Part shown: positions 56,331-64,000 of the stretch, in pieces
How the letters are laid out: each line of letters begins with the position of its first letter
Position numbering within the stretch: the first letter of the stretch is position 1
DNA from: Candidatus Thiosymbion ectosymbiont of Catanema sp. Cochon2018
GTDB lineage: Bacteria > Pseudomonadota > Gammaproteobacteria > Chromatiales > Chromatiaceae
Length of the DNA: 64,000 bases
Assembly: GCA_011392765.1 (NCBI GenBank)
Contig: WYCW01000002.1
Location: forward strand, 156,917 to 220,916
Direction of reading: 5' to 3'
Notes under the pieces: generated by a model
What the model saw: the letters and a program-made list of their open reading frames with translations, nothing else
What the model was told of the DNA's origin: nothing
Databases searched by the model: none
Position numbers and translations under genes: made by a program

Positions 56331-57240
56331 TTATTTGTCGGGTCCCGGATGATTATGTGGAATTTTTTTAAACAGGTGGGGCTGTTGTGCATACCATCGT
56401 TGGAGGGTCTGGAGGGGCGTTTTGTGGTGCAGGTTTTTCTGTGGGATGTGTTGATTATACAGGTAGACAAAGCGTTTAAGGGTTGCCTGGAGGGAGGAGG
56501 CGGAGTCGAAGCGGTGGGTGCGTAGCACATCAGCGATGCGGCCGTTGAAGCGTTCGATCATGCCGTTGGTTTGTGGGGTTCTGGGCTTGGTCAGGCGATG
56601 TTCGATGCGGTTATCGGTACAGACCCGATCGAAGGCGTGGGTGCCGGTCGGCTGGCGCTCGCCAGTGGCGCAGAAGCGGTCGGTAAATTCCTTGCCGTTG
56701 TCAGTGAGGACCTTACTGATGGTGAATGGAACGTGGTCGATCAGGCGTTTGAAGAAACCGCTGGCGGTGGTTGCTGACTTGTCTTCAAGGATCTCCACGT
56801 AGACCCAGCGGGTAGCGCGATCAATGGCCGCGAACAGATAGGTGCGTTGGTCCTGGTCGGGCATCTGCGGCAGGTACTTGACAGCGACATGCACAAAGCC
56901 AGGGGCGTCGTCTTTGAAGGTCTTCACCGGCTTCTGAGCGCCGTCCTCCTGGGGTAGCAGGGTCTTGAGGTTAGAAATTGCCATGGCGGCGCAGACAGCG
57001 GTTCAGAGCGGATCGGGAGACTTCAGAGTGGAGAACTCGCGGGTTACCACCAGCAAGTCATCCAGCGGCAGCAGCAGCGTCTTGCGCAGCTCCACCACCA
57101 CCGCTTCCTGGGTCGGGGTGAGGGTGGTCTGCAGGCGGTGCGGCGTGTGCGAGCCATCGGCAACGTCGTCCCGTTGCTGCCAGCGGCGGATGGTATCCTT
57201 AGCAGAAAAGGACACCCATTTTGTCTGATACCTCTCCCAT
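56331..57240 (-). pseudogene. IS481-family transposase, frameshifted
   Basis: The C-terminal part is long and clear: RTYLFAAIDRATRWVYVEIL, VLTDNGKEFTDRF, TKPRTPQTNGMIERFNGRIA (DDE residues). The N-terminal part (KDTIRRWQQRDDVADGSH, LTPTQEAVVVELRKTLLLPL) is separated by a stop near 57003 and frame changes through LNRCLRRHG. The start is truncated around 57240. Inactive. Confidence 0.85.
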
Positions 57241-57445
57241 CGAAAACCACAAAGGGTAGTGGTTAAATTTCAAATGGCATGGTTGTGTGACGAACGATTC
57301 GAGCCCCCACTGTTTTTGCCATCCATGGCACTATCCGTTGACTTGGGATTCCGGCAATCCCTGCCGGAATGACGAGGTCGGGGTCAGCAGATTTCTTCAC
57401 TTAAAATTCAGCCACTATCCCACAAGGAATTGAATAAAAGCAAGA
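57241..57445. other. Intergenic, with short hairpin
   Basis: Holds ATTCCGGCAATCCCTGCCGGAAT (57348-57370 region; inverted pair ATTCCGGCA/TGCCGGAAT). Nothing else is supported. Confidence 0.5.
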
Positions 57446-57510
57446 TCAACTGCCAGCGGAATACGAATGATGACCCAGCCAATTGCCCGTGTCGGCGATC
57501 CACATACCTA
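57446..57510. repeat. Copy of the vgrG end and PAAR start
   Basis: AAGATCAACTGCCAGCGGAA and CGAATGATGACCCAGCCAAT, GTCGGCGATCCACATACC match 53786-53846 (vgrG last codons, its TAA changed to CAG, the spacer, and the first ~13 PAAR codons). Confidence 0.88.
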
Positions 57511-58162
57511 TGCCGGTGCTGTTCGGCCATCCTCACAAAAAACGGGGAAAGAAGAGGAAGAAATTTGTTGTAACCATTACACTTCATTAAATGAAGTGAT
57601 AACATATATCCGTCAGAAAATGTCAATTAATCTTGTGGGTGATGAATTTGCCTATCTGCGTGATAATCTCAAATGCTGGCAGTGGGATAATATAATTCCC
57701 GGAAAATACACTGTCGATACGGCTCAGGCCTATTATGAGTGGTATACATTAGTAAAAGATAGAGGGGATTGGGATTACAAACGGGAAATGAGACGTGAAT
57801 ATGGTGAATGGTCATGCGATCAACTCTCAAAAGACCTATATAATGTGGATATTTGGGGAAACATACATTATGGATACATCGGGTTGGCAGCAGGCTTTCC
57901 CGAGTGGGACTTATTAGCAGGTGCAGGCTTTGCCCAACTTAGAGCAGGAACCGTTCCCGACGGTTATTGGCAGCGTCGCCTCAGTGAGATAGGGGATGCG
58001 GATTTTCTGGCAGCATTCGATGATCCAAGAGATCAGGAAGCAATAAAAATAGGTTTTTACTTGTGGGAAAAATGTGGTGCCAGTGTAACGAACAGCGATA
58101 TTGTCGACGCAGTAAGAGGTGCCACGAATCTGCTAATCACAAAACCCTGTGACAAATTATGA
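57467..58162 (+). CDS. T6SS effector with PAAR-derived leader and polymorphic toxin type 44 domain
   Basis: 231 residues. The first residues MTQPIARVGDPHT are the start of the PAAR gene, after which an unrelated, lower-GC toxin begins. WDYKREMRREYGEW, GNIHYGYIGLAAGFPEWDLL, AGAGFAQLRAG and FDDPRDQEAIKIGF match the polymorphic toxin type 44 domain. The remaining PAAR body is missing. The stop overlaps the next gene's ATG (ATGA). The domain is assigned as toxic from family studies; its activity is not shown here. Confidence 0.78.
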   Translation: MMTQPIARVGDPHTYAGAVRPSSQKTGKEEEEICCNHYTSLNEVITYIRQKMSINLVGDEFAYLRDNLKCWQWDNIIPGKYTVDTAQAYYEWYTLVKDRGDWDYKREMRREYGEWSCDQLSKDLYNVDIWGNIHYGYIGLAAGFPEWDLLAGAGFAQLRAGTVPDGYWQRRLSEIGDADFLAAFDDPRDQEAIKIGFYLWEKCGASVTNSDIVDAVRGATNLLITKPCDKL

Positions 58163-58668
58163 TCGCCAGAACAATCTCATCGAGTTTCAGCTTATTTTTA
58201 CTGTGTCTTCTTCTGTCGGGATGCGGTTCTCGTCCGTCAGATGAGATGCTAATTCGGAATTTCCAGGAAAACAGAGAAGCATTTCAATCGCTTTTCCACC
58301 AATTTAATAACGAAAAAGGGATTGAAAAAATTTCCTTGGACTCCATATCGCCTAAAAACGCCGAAATATCCGATGAAAAATTGAATCGTTATAGAATGCT
58401 CTTAAAAGAGCTAGGGGTATTGCAAATATATAAAATCAATCTTAAAGACAGTCATAGAATATTCATTCATTTTTTTGTCTATTCAAGGGGTTTGAGCATA
58501 ACAGGAGAATCGAAATCTTATCTCTATGCAACGGAAAAGCCGGGGTTGCTGGTAGAAAATCTGGATGACTATTATATTCAAAGAAGAAAGACAAAAGAGT
58601 TTCTTTCATATGTTGCGTATAGGTATATTACGGATAATTGGTATTTATGCCATGATGTTGATGATTAA
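58159..58668 (+). CDS. Lipoprotein, candidate immunity protein for the type 44 toxin
   Basis: 169 residues. Signal peptide SLFLLCLLLSGC with a lipobox cysteine, then helical MLIRNFQENREAFQSLFHQF and a beta-rich C-terminal part (YSRGLSITGESKSYLYATEK). The four-base overlap with the toxin gene is typical of toxin-immunity pairs. Periplasmic location would mean the toxin acts or is intercepted in the periplasm. AT-rich. Confidence 0.68.
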   Translation: MIARTISSSFSLFLLCLLLSGCGSRPSDEMLIRNFQENREAFQSLFHQFNNEKGIEKISLDSISPKNAEISDEKLNRYRMLLKELGVLQIYKINLKDSHRIFIHFFVYSRGLSITGESKSYLYATEKPGLLVENLDDYYIQRRKTKEFLSYVAYRYITDNWYLCHDVDD

Positions 58669-59152
58669 TCTCAATTTGTTTCTAGGTTATTGCTGGGTTT
58701 TGGCCGTCCCTAGCCGCAACCCAGCCTACGATCCCTTTTTAGACAGTCTCTGAACCTTTGCGTCATCCCAGGTAACGTCAAGTAGTGTGATCTTCGGGAC
58801 ACTCACTTTGCTCGTACCCTTGACCTGTAGGTTCAAGCAGAAACAAGTAGATGCGCAGGCTCAACCCATCCGGCCAGGGACCTGGATCGTCCACCGGAAA
58901 ACCCAGGGGGCCTTGCCGCTCATGGGAATCCGCGGATTCAAAACGCGAACGCGACTGAGATTCCTGATGCAGGGAAGACTAATCCGCCAAGGCCGTGTTT
59001 TCGGGAAGGTTTGTATGATGCTCTCGCCCTGATACCCGCTCTTGTAGCCTGCTAAACTCACGTCTACACTGGCAGCATCGTCGATCGGCCCCACAGCCGG
59101 TATCGATTCGAAGGTCTACATTTGGATCCGGCGCAACGGTAGTCTCCTTCTC
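58669..59152. other. Intergenic region with shell D end and antitoxin gene debris
   Basis: 58737-58751 TTTTAGACAGTCTCT is the shell D terminus. 58848-58925 (GCTCAACCCATCCGGCCAGG, GACCTGGATCGTC) duplicates part of the antitoxin gene at 59905-59980, and 59055-59115 (CGTCGATCGGCCCCACAGCC) duplicates 60150-60215. So a broken copy of the downstream TA segment lies here. Confidence 0.65.
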
Positions 59153-59395
59153 ATGACAACTATTACATTCGATACCCTGAAGTTCGTGCGACGGCTCAAG
59201 GAGGCCGGCATATCGGAAAAGCACGCCGAAGCGGAGGCAGAGGCTTTAGCCGAGGTGTTTTCGGAAGCCCTCGATACCCAGCTGGCTACCAAAGTGGATG
59301 TTGCCCGGTTGGAAGGCGAGCTGAAGCTGATAAAATGGATGTTGGGTTTGGTCATCGGCGGTGTTTCAGTACTGATTCTGAAAACCTTTTTCTGA
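59153..59395 (+). CDS. Coiled-coil membrane protein (DUF1640/CCDC90-like)
   Basis: 80 residues. The start FDTLKFVRRLKEAGISEKHA, EAEAEALAEVFSEAL is the helical DUF1640 pattern, ending with a single membrane helix MLGLVIGGVSVLILKTFF. Function unknown; such small proteins are common in sulfur bacteria and often near repeats. Isolated. Confidence 0.75.
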   Translation: MTTITFDTLKFVRRLKEAGISEKHAEAEAEALAEVFSEALDTQLATKVDVARLEGELKLIKWMLGLVIGGVSVLILKTFF

Positions 59396-59443
59396 CCTTT
59401 AGGAATCGCTGTGCGGACCGAATCCGCTCTGTTCTCGTCTCGC

Positions 59444-59890
59444 TCAAGAATCGATCCTCTCGATTCTGATTATTTCCCCAAACCGCTCAAAATCTTTGCT
59501 GTTGTGGGTCAGCAGGCAGGGGATAGCATAGGCCTGCATGGTAGCCACGATGTTGGCGTCATGAATCTGCTTACCACCGATCTTGAAATCCCCCATCAAC
59601 TTGACAAGCTGCTCAGTGACGGCGGCGGTATCGTCCGCTACTTGAAAGCGTTCTTCCAGATAGCGTATCCGTTCGATCATGATGTCCGGTGGTAACGGCC
59701 GGGCAAAGGTCTGCGGTCGGGTGCGTGTAGCGATGAACTCCCGTAACACTTGGCGGCTGATCCACAAAATCCGTTTGGCTCGATGCGCATCACGTAAGGT
59801 CTTGAGTGCCGCATCATGCAACGGCGCTGTCGCCACGTTGGCGTAGATCAGGATATTGGTGTCGATGAAAAGCGGTTCAGCGTCCGTCAT
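59444..59890 (-). CDS. PIN-domain toxin (VapC type)
   Basis: 148 residues. Acidic residues in LFIDTNILIYAN, VLREFIATRT and HDANIVATM define the PIN nuclease fold. It overlaps the antitoxin gene by 14 bases. VapC toxins cleave RNA; antitoxin VapB-like partner is adjacent. Confidence 0.88.
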   Translation of the reverse strand: MTDAEPLFIDTNILIYANVATAPLHDAALKTLRDAHRAKRILWISRQVLREFIATRTRPQTFARPLPPDIMIERIRYLEERFQVADDTAAVTEQLVKLMGDFKIGGKQIHDANIVATMQAYAIPCLLTHNSKDFERFGEIIRIERIDS

Positions 59891-60101
59891 CGCCGTACAT
59901 ATCCTCTCTACGCAGGCTCAACCCATCCGGCCAGGGACCTGGATCGTCTACCGGGAAATCCAGGGAGTCCTTGCCGCCGGCCAGCTTCCGGTTGTCTGCC
60001 CGTTCTCTCAGGAAATCCACGAAATCCTCTACCTCGGCGACCCGATCTGCCGGAAGTGACCGGACCTTCTCGATCAAGGTCTGTGTATGCTGTGCAGGCA
60101 T
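59877..60101 (-). CDS. Antitoxin of the PIN toxin (VapB-like/DUF2281)
   Basis: 74 residues. TLIEKVRSLPADRVAEVEDF, VDFLRERA matches short antitoxin helices (the same pattern as DUF2281), with an acidic tail (DDPGPWPDGLSLRREDMYGD). Fragments of this gene are duplicated at 58848-58925. Confidence 0.78.
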   Translation of the reverse strand: MPAQHTQTLIEKVRSLPADRVAEVEDFVDFLRERADNRKLAGGKDSLDFPVDDPGPWPDGLSLRREDMYGDDGR

Positions 60102-60437
60102 CGCTATGTTAACCCCCCATTAGCTGCCGGCCCGTCGGTGAATGATGGTATCAAAGTTGTCAGGGTCGCTATCGTCGATCGGCCCCATAGCCGGTATCGA
60201 TTCGAATTTTGTTTCGGCGTCAACCTCCCCTCAGCTGCCGACTTGTCAGTATCGTCGTGCCAACCGCTAATAGGACAAGATTAACAGGATTTCCAGGATT
60301 AACAGGATTTTTTTGAATAATCAGTTATAAGATCCTATTAATCCCGGAAATCCTGTGAATCCTGTACAATTAGGAGACAGGCCCGGAGGTTGGGATTTAC
60401 TCCTTATTAAATGTCAACATGCCCGAGTACAGGTATA
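60102..60437. repeat. Intergenic with AACAGGATT palindrome
   Basis: 60276-60368: AAGATTAACAGGATTTCCAG and the opposite arm ATCCTATTAATCCCGGAAAT, TCCTGTGAATCCTGTACA. Same family as the half arm at 34045-34080. Confidence 0.75.
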
Positions 60438-60745
60438 CTAGCGAGGCGTTGCCTCAGACCGACGAGGCGTGATCATCGCTCTCTCGCGATCGAAAACGGA
60501 ACCGTGACCGTGATCGTAGTCGTAATCGGAGACGCAAGGCAAAGCGGGCAGGGAAAACCTGATGGCTACGGGTTTCGACCCGGCACCTGGCCGGGACCTC
60601 CGGATTCCACGATCGGCGAAAGTATTTTGTCTCTCCTGCGGCGGCTTCGATCACGATTACGATCACGATCACGACAACGAGAGAGGTTAGACGTTTGCGA
60701 AATTTGACTCATTTGCACAAAATCTGGTCATTCAAGGAATCCTAG
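60438..60745 (-). repeat. L element, copy 2 (308 bases, inverted relative to copy 1)
   Basis: Starts CTAGCGAGGCGTTGCCTCAG and ends TTCAAGGAATCCTAG. Reverse complement matches 34206-34513 along its whole length, including the GATCGTGATC core. It ends 8 bases before the tssE ATG. Confidence 0.86.
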
Positions 60746-60753
60746 GGGTCCAT

Positions 60754-61266
60754 ATGGCCGAACTCACCCCAAAAGAACGACTGCAACCTTCGCTGCTGGA
60801 CCGGCTCACGGACGACGAGCCGGGCCAACGCCAAGAATCGCGGGAGAAGCGTGTGCTTTCTCCCCGCCGGCTGCGTAGCTCGGTGATTCGCGATCTCCAG
60901 TGGCTGCTCAATGCCGGTGATCTGGCCTCGGTGCAGGATCTGTCCCCCTATCCCCAGGTGCTCAAGTCAGTGGTCAACTACGGCCTACCGGATCTCGCGG
61001 GCAAGAATGTCTCCGGCCTGAAGGTCAGTGAATTGGAAAAAAGCCTGAAGCTCATCATCGAGCGTTTCGAGCCCCGCATCCTGCCCGAGAGCCTGGAGGT
61101 CCGCGCGGTGGTCGATGCGGATCGCATGAGCCACAACGCGGTCCGGTTCGATATCGAGGGGGAGCTCTGGGGCCAGCCGCTGCCGCAGCAGCTCTATCTC
61201 AAGACCGAGGTCGATCTGGAATCCGGGGCCTTCGAGGTCTCCGAGCAGGGATTGCCGAGCCGTTAG
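60754..61266 (+). CDS. tssE: T6SS baseplate protein TssE (gp25-like)
   Basis: 170 residues. MAELTPKERLQPSLLDRLTD is the classic TssE start, followed by LRSSVIRDLQWLLNAGDL, YPQVLKSVVNYGLPDLAG and the gp25 core RFEPRILPESLEVRAVVDAD. It makes the baseplate wedge with TssF, TssG and TssK. An L element ends immediately upstream, so its transcription now depends on the repeat region or read-through. Confidence 0.94.
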   Translation: MAELTPKERLQPSLLDRLTDDEPGQRQESREKRVLSPRRLRSSVIRDLQWLLNAGDLASVQDLSPYPQVLKSVVNYGLPDLAGKNVSGLKVSELEKSLKLIIERFEPRILPESLEVRAVVDADRMSHNAVRFDIEGELWGQPLPQQLYLKTEVDLESGAFEVSEQGLPSR

Positions 61267-61350
61267 ATTCGGTCCGGCTTATGCGTTCATAACGAGCACT
61301 GCTGCGCATAAAAATAAGAACCAAACACCGGCACTGTAGAGTATTCAACC

Positions 61351-63222
61351 ATGGACCCCCGCCACCTGGAATACTACAACCGCGAGCTGCAACATATCCG
61401 CGAGATCGGCGGGGAGTTCGCCGCGGAGTTTCCGAAGATCGCCGGGCGCCTGGGCCTGAGCGGCTTCGAGTGCGCCGATCCCTATGTCGAGCGGTTGCTC
61501 GAGGGTTTCGCCTTCCTCGCGGCCCGGGTCCAACTCAAGATCGACGCCCAGTTTCCAACCTTTACCCAACACCTGCTGGAGATGGTCTATCCGCACTACC
61601 TGGCGCCTACGCCCTCGATGGCGGTGGTCCAGTTCCAGCCGAACCTTGCCGAAGGGGCCCTGGCGGAGGGCTATGTCCTACCCCGCAATAGTTCGTTGAA
61701 GGGCGGGCTCGGAACGGGACAGGAGACCGCTTGCGAATATCGTACCGCTCACAAGACCACCCTGTGGCCCCTGGAGCTCACCGCAGCCGAATACTTCGTC
61801 CATGCCGGTCCCGTAGTCAAGACCGATCTTACGGTGCTCAAACGCAGCAAGGCCGGCATCAGGCTGCGCCTGCGCTGTACCGCGGGTCTGACCTTCGACC
61901 GCTTGGCCCTGGATTGTCTGACCCTCTTTCTGCGGGGCGCCGATGAGCTGCCGTTTCGTCTCTACGAGCTGCTGGCAGCCAAGCCGGTCGCGGTGATTGT
62001 CCAACCCACCCTGCGTCCGCTGCCCTGGTACGACCTGCTGGAACCCTCGTCCATCGTCCCCAGAGGATTCGCGGACGAGGAGGCGCTCCTCCCCTATCCC
62101 CCGGCTTCCTTTCAGGGCTACCGCAACCTGCACGAATACTTCGCCTTTCCCGAACGCTTCCTATTCGTCGAGCTGCGTGGCTTGTCCAAATCCCTGCGGC
62201 GTACCCCGAACAGCGAGATCGATATCATCGTCTTGTTGCCACGGCGAGACCCCGCGTTGGAGACGGGTGTGGACGCCTCGAACTTCGCCCTGTTCTGCAC
62301 CCCCGCCATCAACCTGTTTCCCAAGCGCTGCGACCGCATCCGGTTGTCCGACGGCGTCCATGAGCATCACCTGATTCCGGACCGCACCCGCCCCTTGGAC
62401 TATGAGGTCTATCGGGTCGACGGCGTCACCGGGCATAGCCGCGGCGATCAGGAATCACAAGCCTTTCTGCCGTTCTACGCCGCCCCTGACCTGACCGTTC
62501 ACGGCGATCATCCGGCTTATTACAACCTGCGCCGGATCCCGCGGCGCCTGTCATCCCGCCAGCGTCGGGAGGGACCCCGGACCAGCTATATCGGCAGCGA
62601 GGTCTTCCTCGACCTGGTGGACACCGCCCAGGCCCCGTACCGGGGCGACCTGCACCAGCTCGCGGTAACCACCCTCTGCACCAATCGCGATCTGCCCCTG
62701 CAGCTACCCATCGGCACCGGGAACAGTGACTTCAAGGTGAAGGAAAACGCGCCCGTGAAGGCGACCCGCGTCGTCGCCGGGCCGACCCCACCGCGTCCTT
62801 CCCATGCCCATGGCGACACTGCCTGGCGCCTCATCAGCCACCTGTCCCTCAATTACCTGTCGATCGTCGACGGGACCCAGGACGGCGCGGCGGCTCTGCG
62901 CGAGCTCTTGTCGCTCTACGGCAACAGCACCGATGCCGCCATCCACAAACAGATCGAAGGCGTGCGGTCGGTCGCCTCCAAACCCATTACCCGGCGCCTG
63001 CCCGGAGTGCGGCCTGTGACCTATGCCCGCGGCTTGGAGATCACCCTGGACTGTGACGAGACCGCCTTCGAGGGGAGCGGGGTGTTCCTGCTCGGTTCGG
63101 TGCTCGAGCGTTTCTTCGCCCGCTATGCGGCCATCAATTCCTTTACGGAGACGGTTCTCACGACAAACCGGGGAGAGATTATGCGATGGCCGCCGACCAT
63201 CGGCCGCAGACAGATCCTGTAG
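61351..63222 (+). CDS. tssF: T6SS baseplate protein TssF (ImpG/VasA)
   Basis: 623 residues. MDPRHLEYYNRELQHIREIG, GEFAAEFPKIAGRLGLSGFE is the invariant TssF start, and INLFPKRCDRIRLSDGVHEH, PTPPRPSHAHGDTAWRLISH, LSLNYLSI are also conserved. It overlaps tssG (37 bases). Confidence 0.96.
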   Translation: MDPRHLEYYNRELQHIREIGGEFAAEFPKIAGRLGLSGFECADPYVERLLEGFAFLAARVQLKIDAQFPTFTQHLLEMVYPHYLAPTPSMAVVQFQPNLAEGALAEGYVLPRNSSLKGGLGTGQETACEYRTAHKTTLWPLELTAAEYFVHAGPVVKTDLTVLKRSKAGIRLRLRCTAGLTFDRLALDCLTLFLRGADELPFRLYELLAAKPVAVIVQPTLRPLPWYDLLEPSSIVPRGFADEEALLPYPPASFQGYRNLHEYFAFPERFLFVELRGLSKSLRRTPNSEIDIIVLLPRRDPALETGVDASNFALFCTPAINLFPKRCDRIRLSDGVHEHHLIPDRTRPLDYEVYRVDGVTGHSRGDQESQAFLPFYAAPDLTVHGDHPAYYNLRRIPRRLSSRQRREGPRTSYIGSEVFLDLVDTAQAPYRGDLHQLAVTTLCTNRDLPLQLPIGTGNSDFKVKENAPVKATRVVAGPTPPRPSHAHGDTAWRLISHLSLNYLSIVDGTQDGAAALRELLSLYGNSTDAAIHKQIEGVRSVASKPITRRLPGVRPVTYARGLEITLDCDETAFEGSGVFLLGSVLERFFARYAAINSFTETVLTTNRGEIMRWPPTIGRRQIL

Positions 63223-64000
63223 GTCTGCTCTCCGCCCTCAGGGAGGCGCCCTTCGGGTTCGATTTCTTCCAGGCGTTACGGCGGCTGGAGAATCTATACC
63301 CCCACCAGCCTCGTCTCGGCAGCTCGACCAAGGCGGCGGACGATCCGGTGCGCCTGGGGCAGGAACCTGCCACCACCTTTGCCCCCGCGACCATCGCCGG
63401 CGTCGAGGCCGGCGCGGATGGTAGACCGCCGCGGCTCCAGGTCCACTTCCTGGGGCTGCTGGGACCGAACGGTCCCCTGCCCCTACACCTGACCGAGTAT
63501 GCCCGGGACCGCCTTCGCAACGCCGACGACCCCACCTTCGCGCGCTTTCTGGACGTCTTCAACCACCGGATGCTGAGCCTGTTCTACCGCGCCTGGTCAC
63601 AGGCCCAGCCCACGGTGAGCCTCGACCGTCCGCAAGCGGACCGCTTCGGCGACTATGTCGGGTCCCTGTTCGGCATCGGGATGCCGGCCTACTGCAACCG
63701 CGATGCCATGCCCGACCTGGCCAAGCGACACTATGCCGGCCACCTGTCCTGTCAGACCCGCCATGCCGATGGGTTGCGGTCGATCCTTTCGGGATTCCTC
63801 AAGCTCCCGGTACAGATCGAGGAGATGGTCGGACATTGGTTGCCCCTGCCGGCTGACCAACACTGGCGTTTGGGCGAGTCACCGGCCACCGGACGTTTGG
63901 GCGTGAACACCATCGTCGGCGCCCGGGTCTGGGACCGGCAGTCCAAATTCCGGATTCGCATTGGCCCTCTCGGCATGAAAGACTATAAGCGCCTGTTGCC
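63186..64000 (+). CDS. tssG: T6SS baseplate protein TssG (3' end outside window)
   Basis: 271 codons visible from ATG 63186, open to the end. MAADHRPQTDPVGLLSALRE, APFGFDFFQALRRLENLYP and LPLHLTEYARDRLRNADDPT, FLDVFNHRMLSLFYRAW are TssG (ImpH/VasB) blocks. It overlaps the tssF end in another frame, implying translational coupling. The rest of the T6SS operon is expected downstream. Confidence 0.95.
   Translation, partial: MAADHRPQTDPVGLLSALREAPFGFDFFQALRRLENLYPHQPRLGSSTKAADDPVRLGQEPATTFAPATIAGVEAGADGRPPRLQVHFLGLLGPNGPLPLHLTEYARDRLRNADDPTFARFLDVFNHRMLSLFYRAWSQAQPTVSLDRPQADRFGDYVGSLFGIGMPAYCNRDAMPDLAKRHYAGHLSCQTRHADGLRSILSGFLKLPVQIEEMVGHWLPLPADQHWRLGESPATGRLGVNTIVGARVWDRQSKFRIRIGPLGMKDYKRLL

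Noticed and set aside
60411..60707. Open frame of 98 codons across an L element
   Set aside because: The same DNA exists inverted at 34206 with different interruptions; composition follows the repeat.

Overview
This window comes from the chromosome of a gammaproteobacterium with a GC-rich backbone. The hrcA-grpE-dnaK-dnaJ cluster, the zipA-ligA pair, mrcB beside a TPR lipoprotein, and a multihaem cytochrome/DyP segment fit a Chromatiales-like sulfur bacterium or relative. That placement is inferred from gene content, not from a marker-gene phylogeny.

Layout. 1-6162: the heat-shock operon, with dnaK and dnaJ separated by a MITE-like repeat, a small orphan gene and a PemK/MazF toxin-antitoxin pair. 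6205-11411: initiator tRNA, a class I aminotransferase, a coiled-coil PD-(D/E)XK protein, uvrB, gloB. 11556-15652 (minus strand): FUN14 protein, a candidate LpoP lipoprotein, debris of a local duplication, and penicillin-binding protein 1B. 15851-28595: three Uma2 genes around a DegQ-type protease, an OsmC protein, NamZ (DUF1343), zipA-ligA, pgsA and a DUF4403 protein. 29111-32114 (minus strand): a tight unit of osmC, DUF433, DUF5615 and a B12/radical-SAM enzyme. 32400-34720: IS110 and IS66 wrecks and a repeat cluster. 34803-38186: dihaem cytochrome, NapC/NirT cytochrome, periplasmic ankyrin protein, DyP peroxidase. 38311-45911: repeats, an orphan pilX, an SGNH-hydrolase-like gene, bolA, a lipoprotein, tRNA-Thr, tRNA-Gly, a sulfotransferase and an MBL-fold hydrolase. 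46156-64000: a type VI secretion cluster (tssA-tssB-tssC-hcp, tagJ, then vgrG-PAAR-DUF4123-effectors, then tssE-tssF-tssG running off the end).

The most informative feature is the small repeats. At least six sequence-distinct shells with terminal inverted repeats (called A, B, C, D, E and L here) enclose palindromic cores. The same core type occurs inside different shells, and one shell carries different cores. Several shells end exactly on stop codons of host genes. Two L elements in the same orientation bracket the whole VgrG/effector segment between tagJ and tssE, so that segment looks like an exchangeable cassette island. Inside it, the end of vgrG plus the first codons of the PAAR gene have been copied in front of a second toxin (polymorphic toxin type 44 domain) with its own lipoprotein immunity candidate.

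How the genes work together: chaperones, cell-wall synthesis (PBP1B with LpoP, NamZ), division (ZipA), DNA repair (UvrB, LigA) and phospholipid synthesis (PgsA) form the housekeeping background. The T6SS cluster encodes the sheath (TssBC), the tube (Hcp), the baseplate (TssE, TssF, TssG, TssA) and the spike (VgrG/PAAR). DUF4123 and a second small protein probably load the adjacent toxins. Accessory genes are mostly of lower GC and lie next to repeats.
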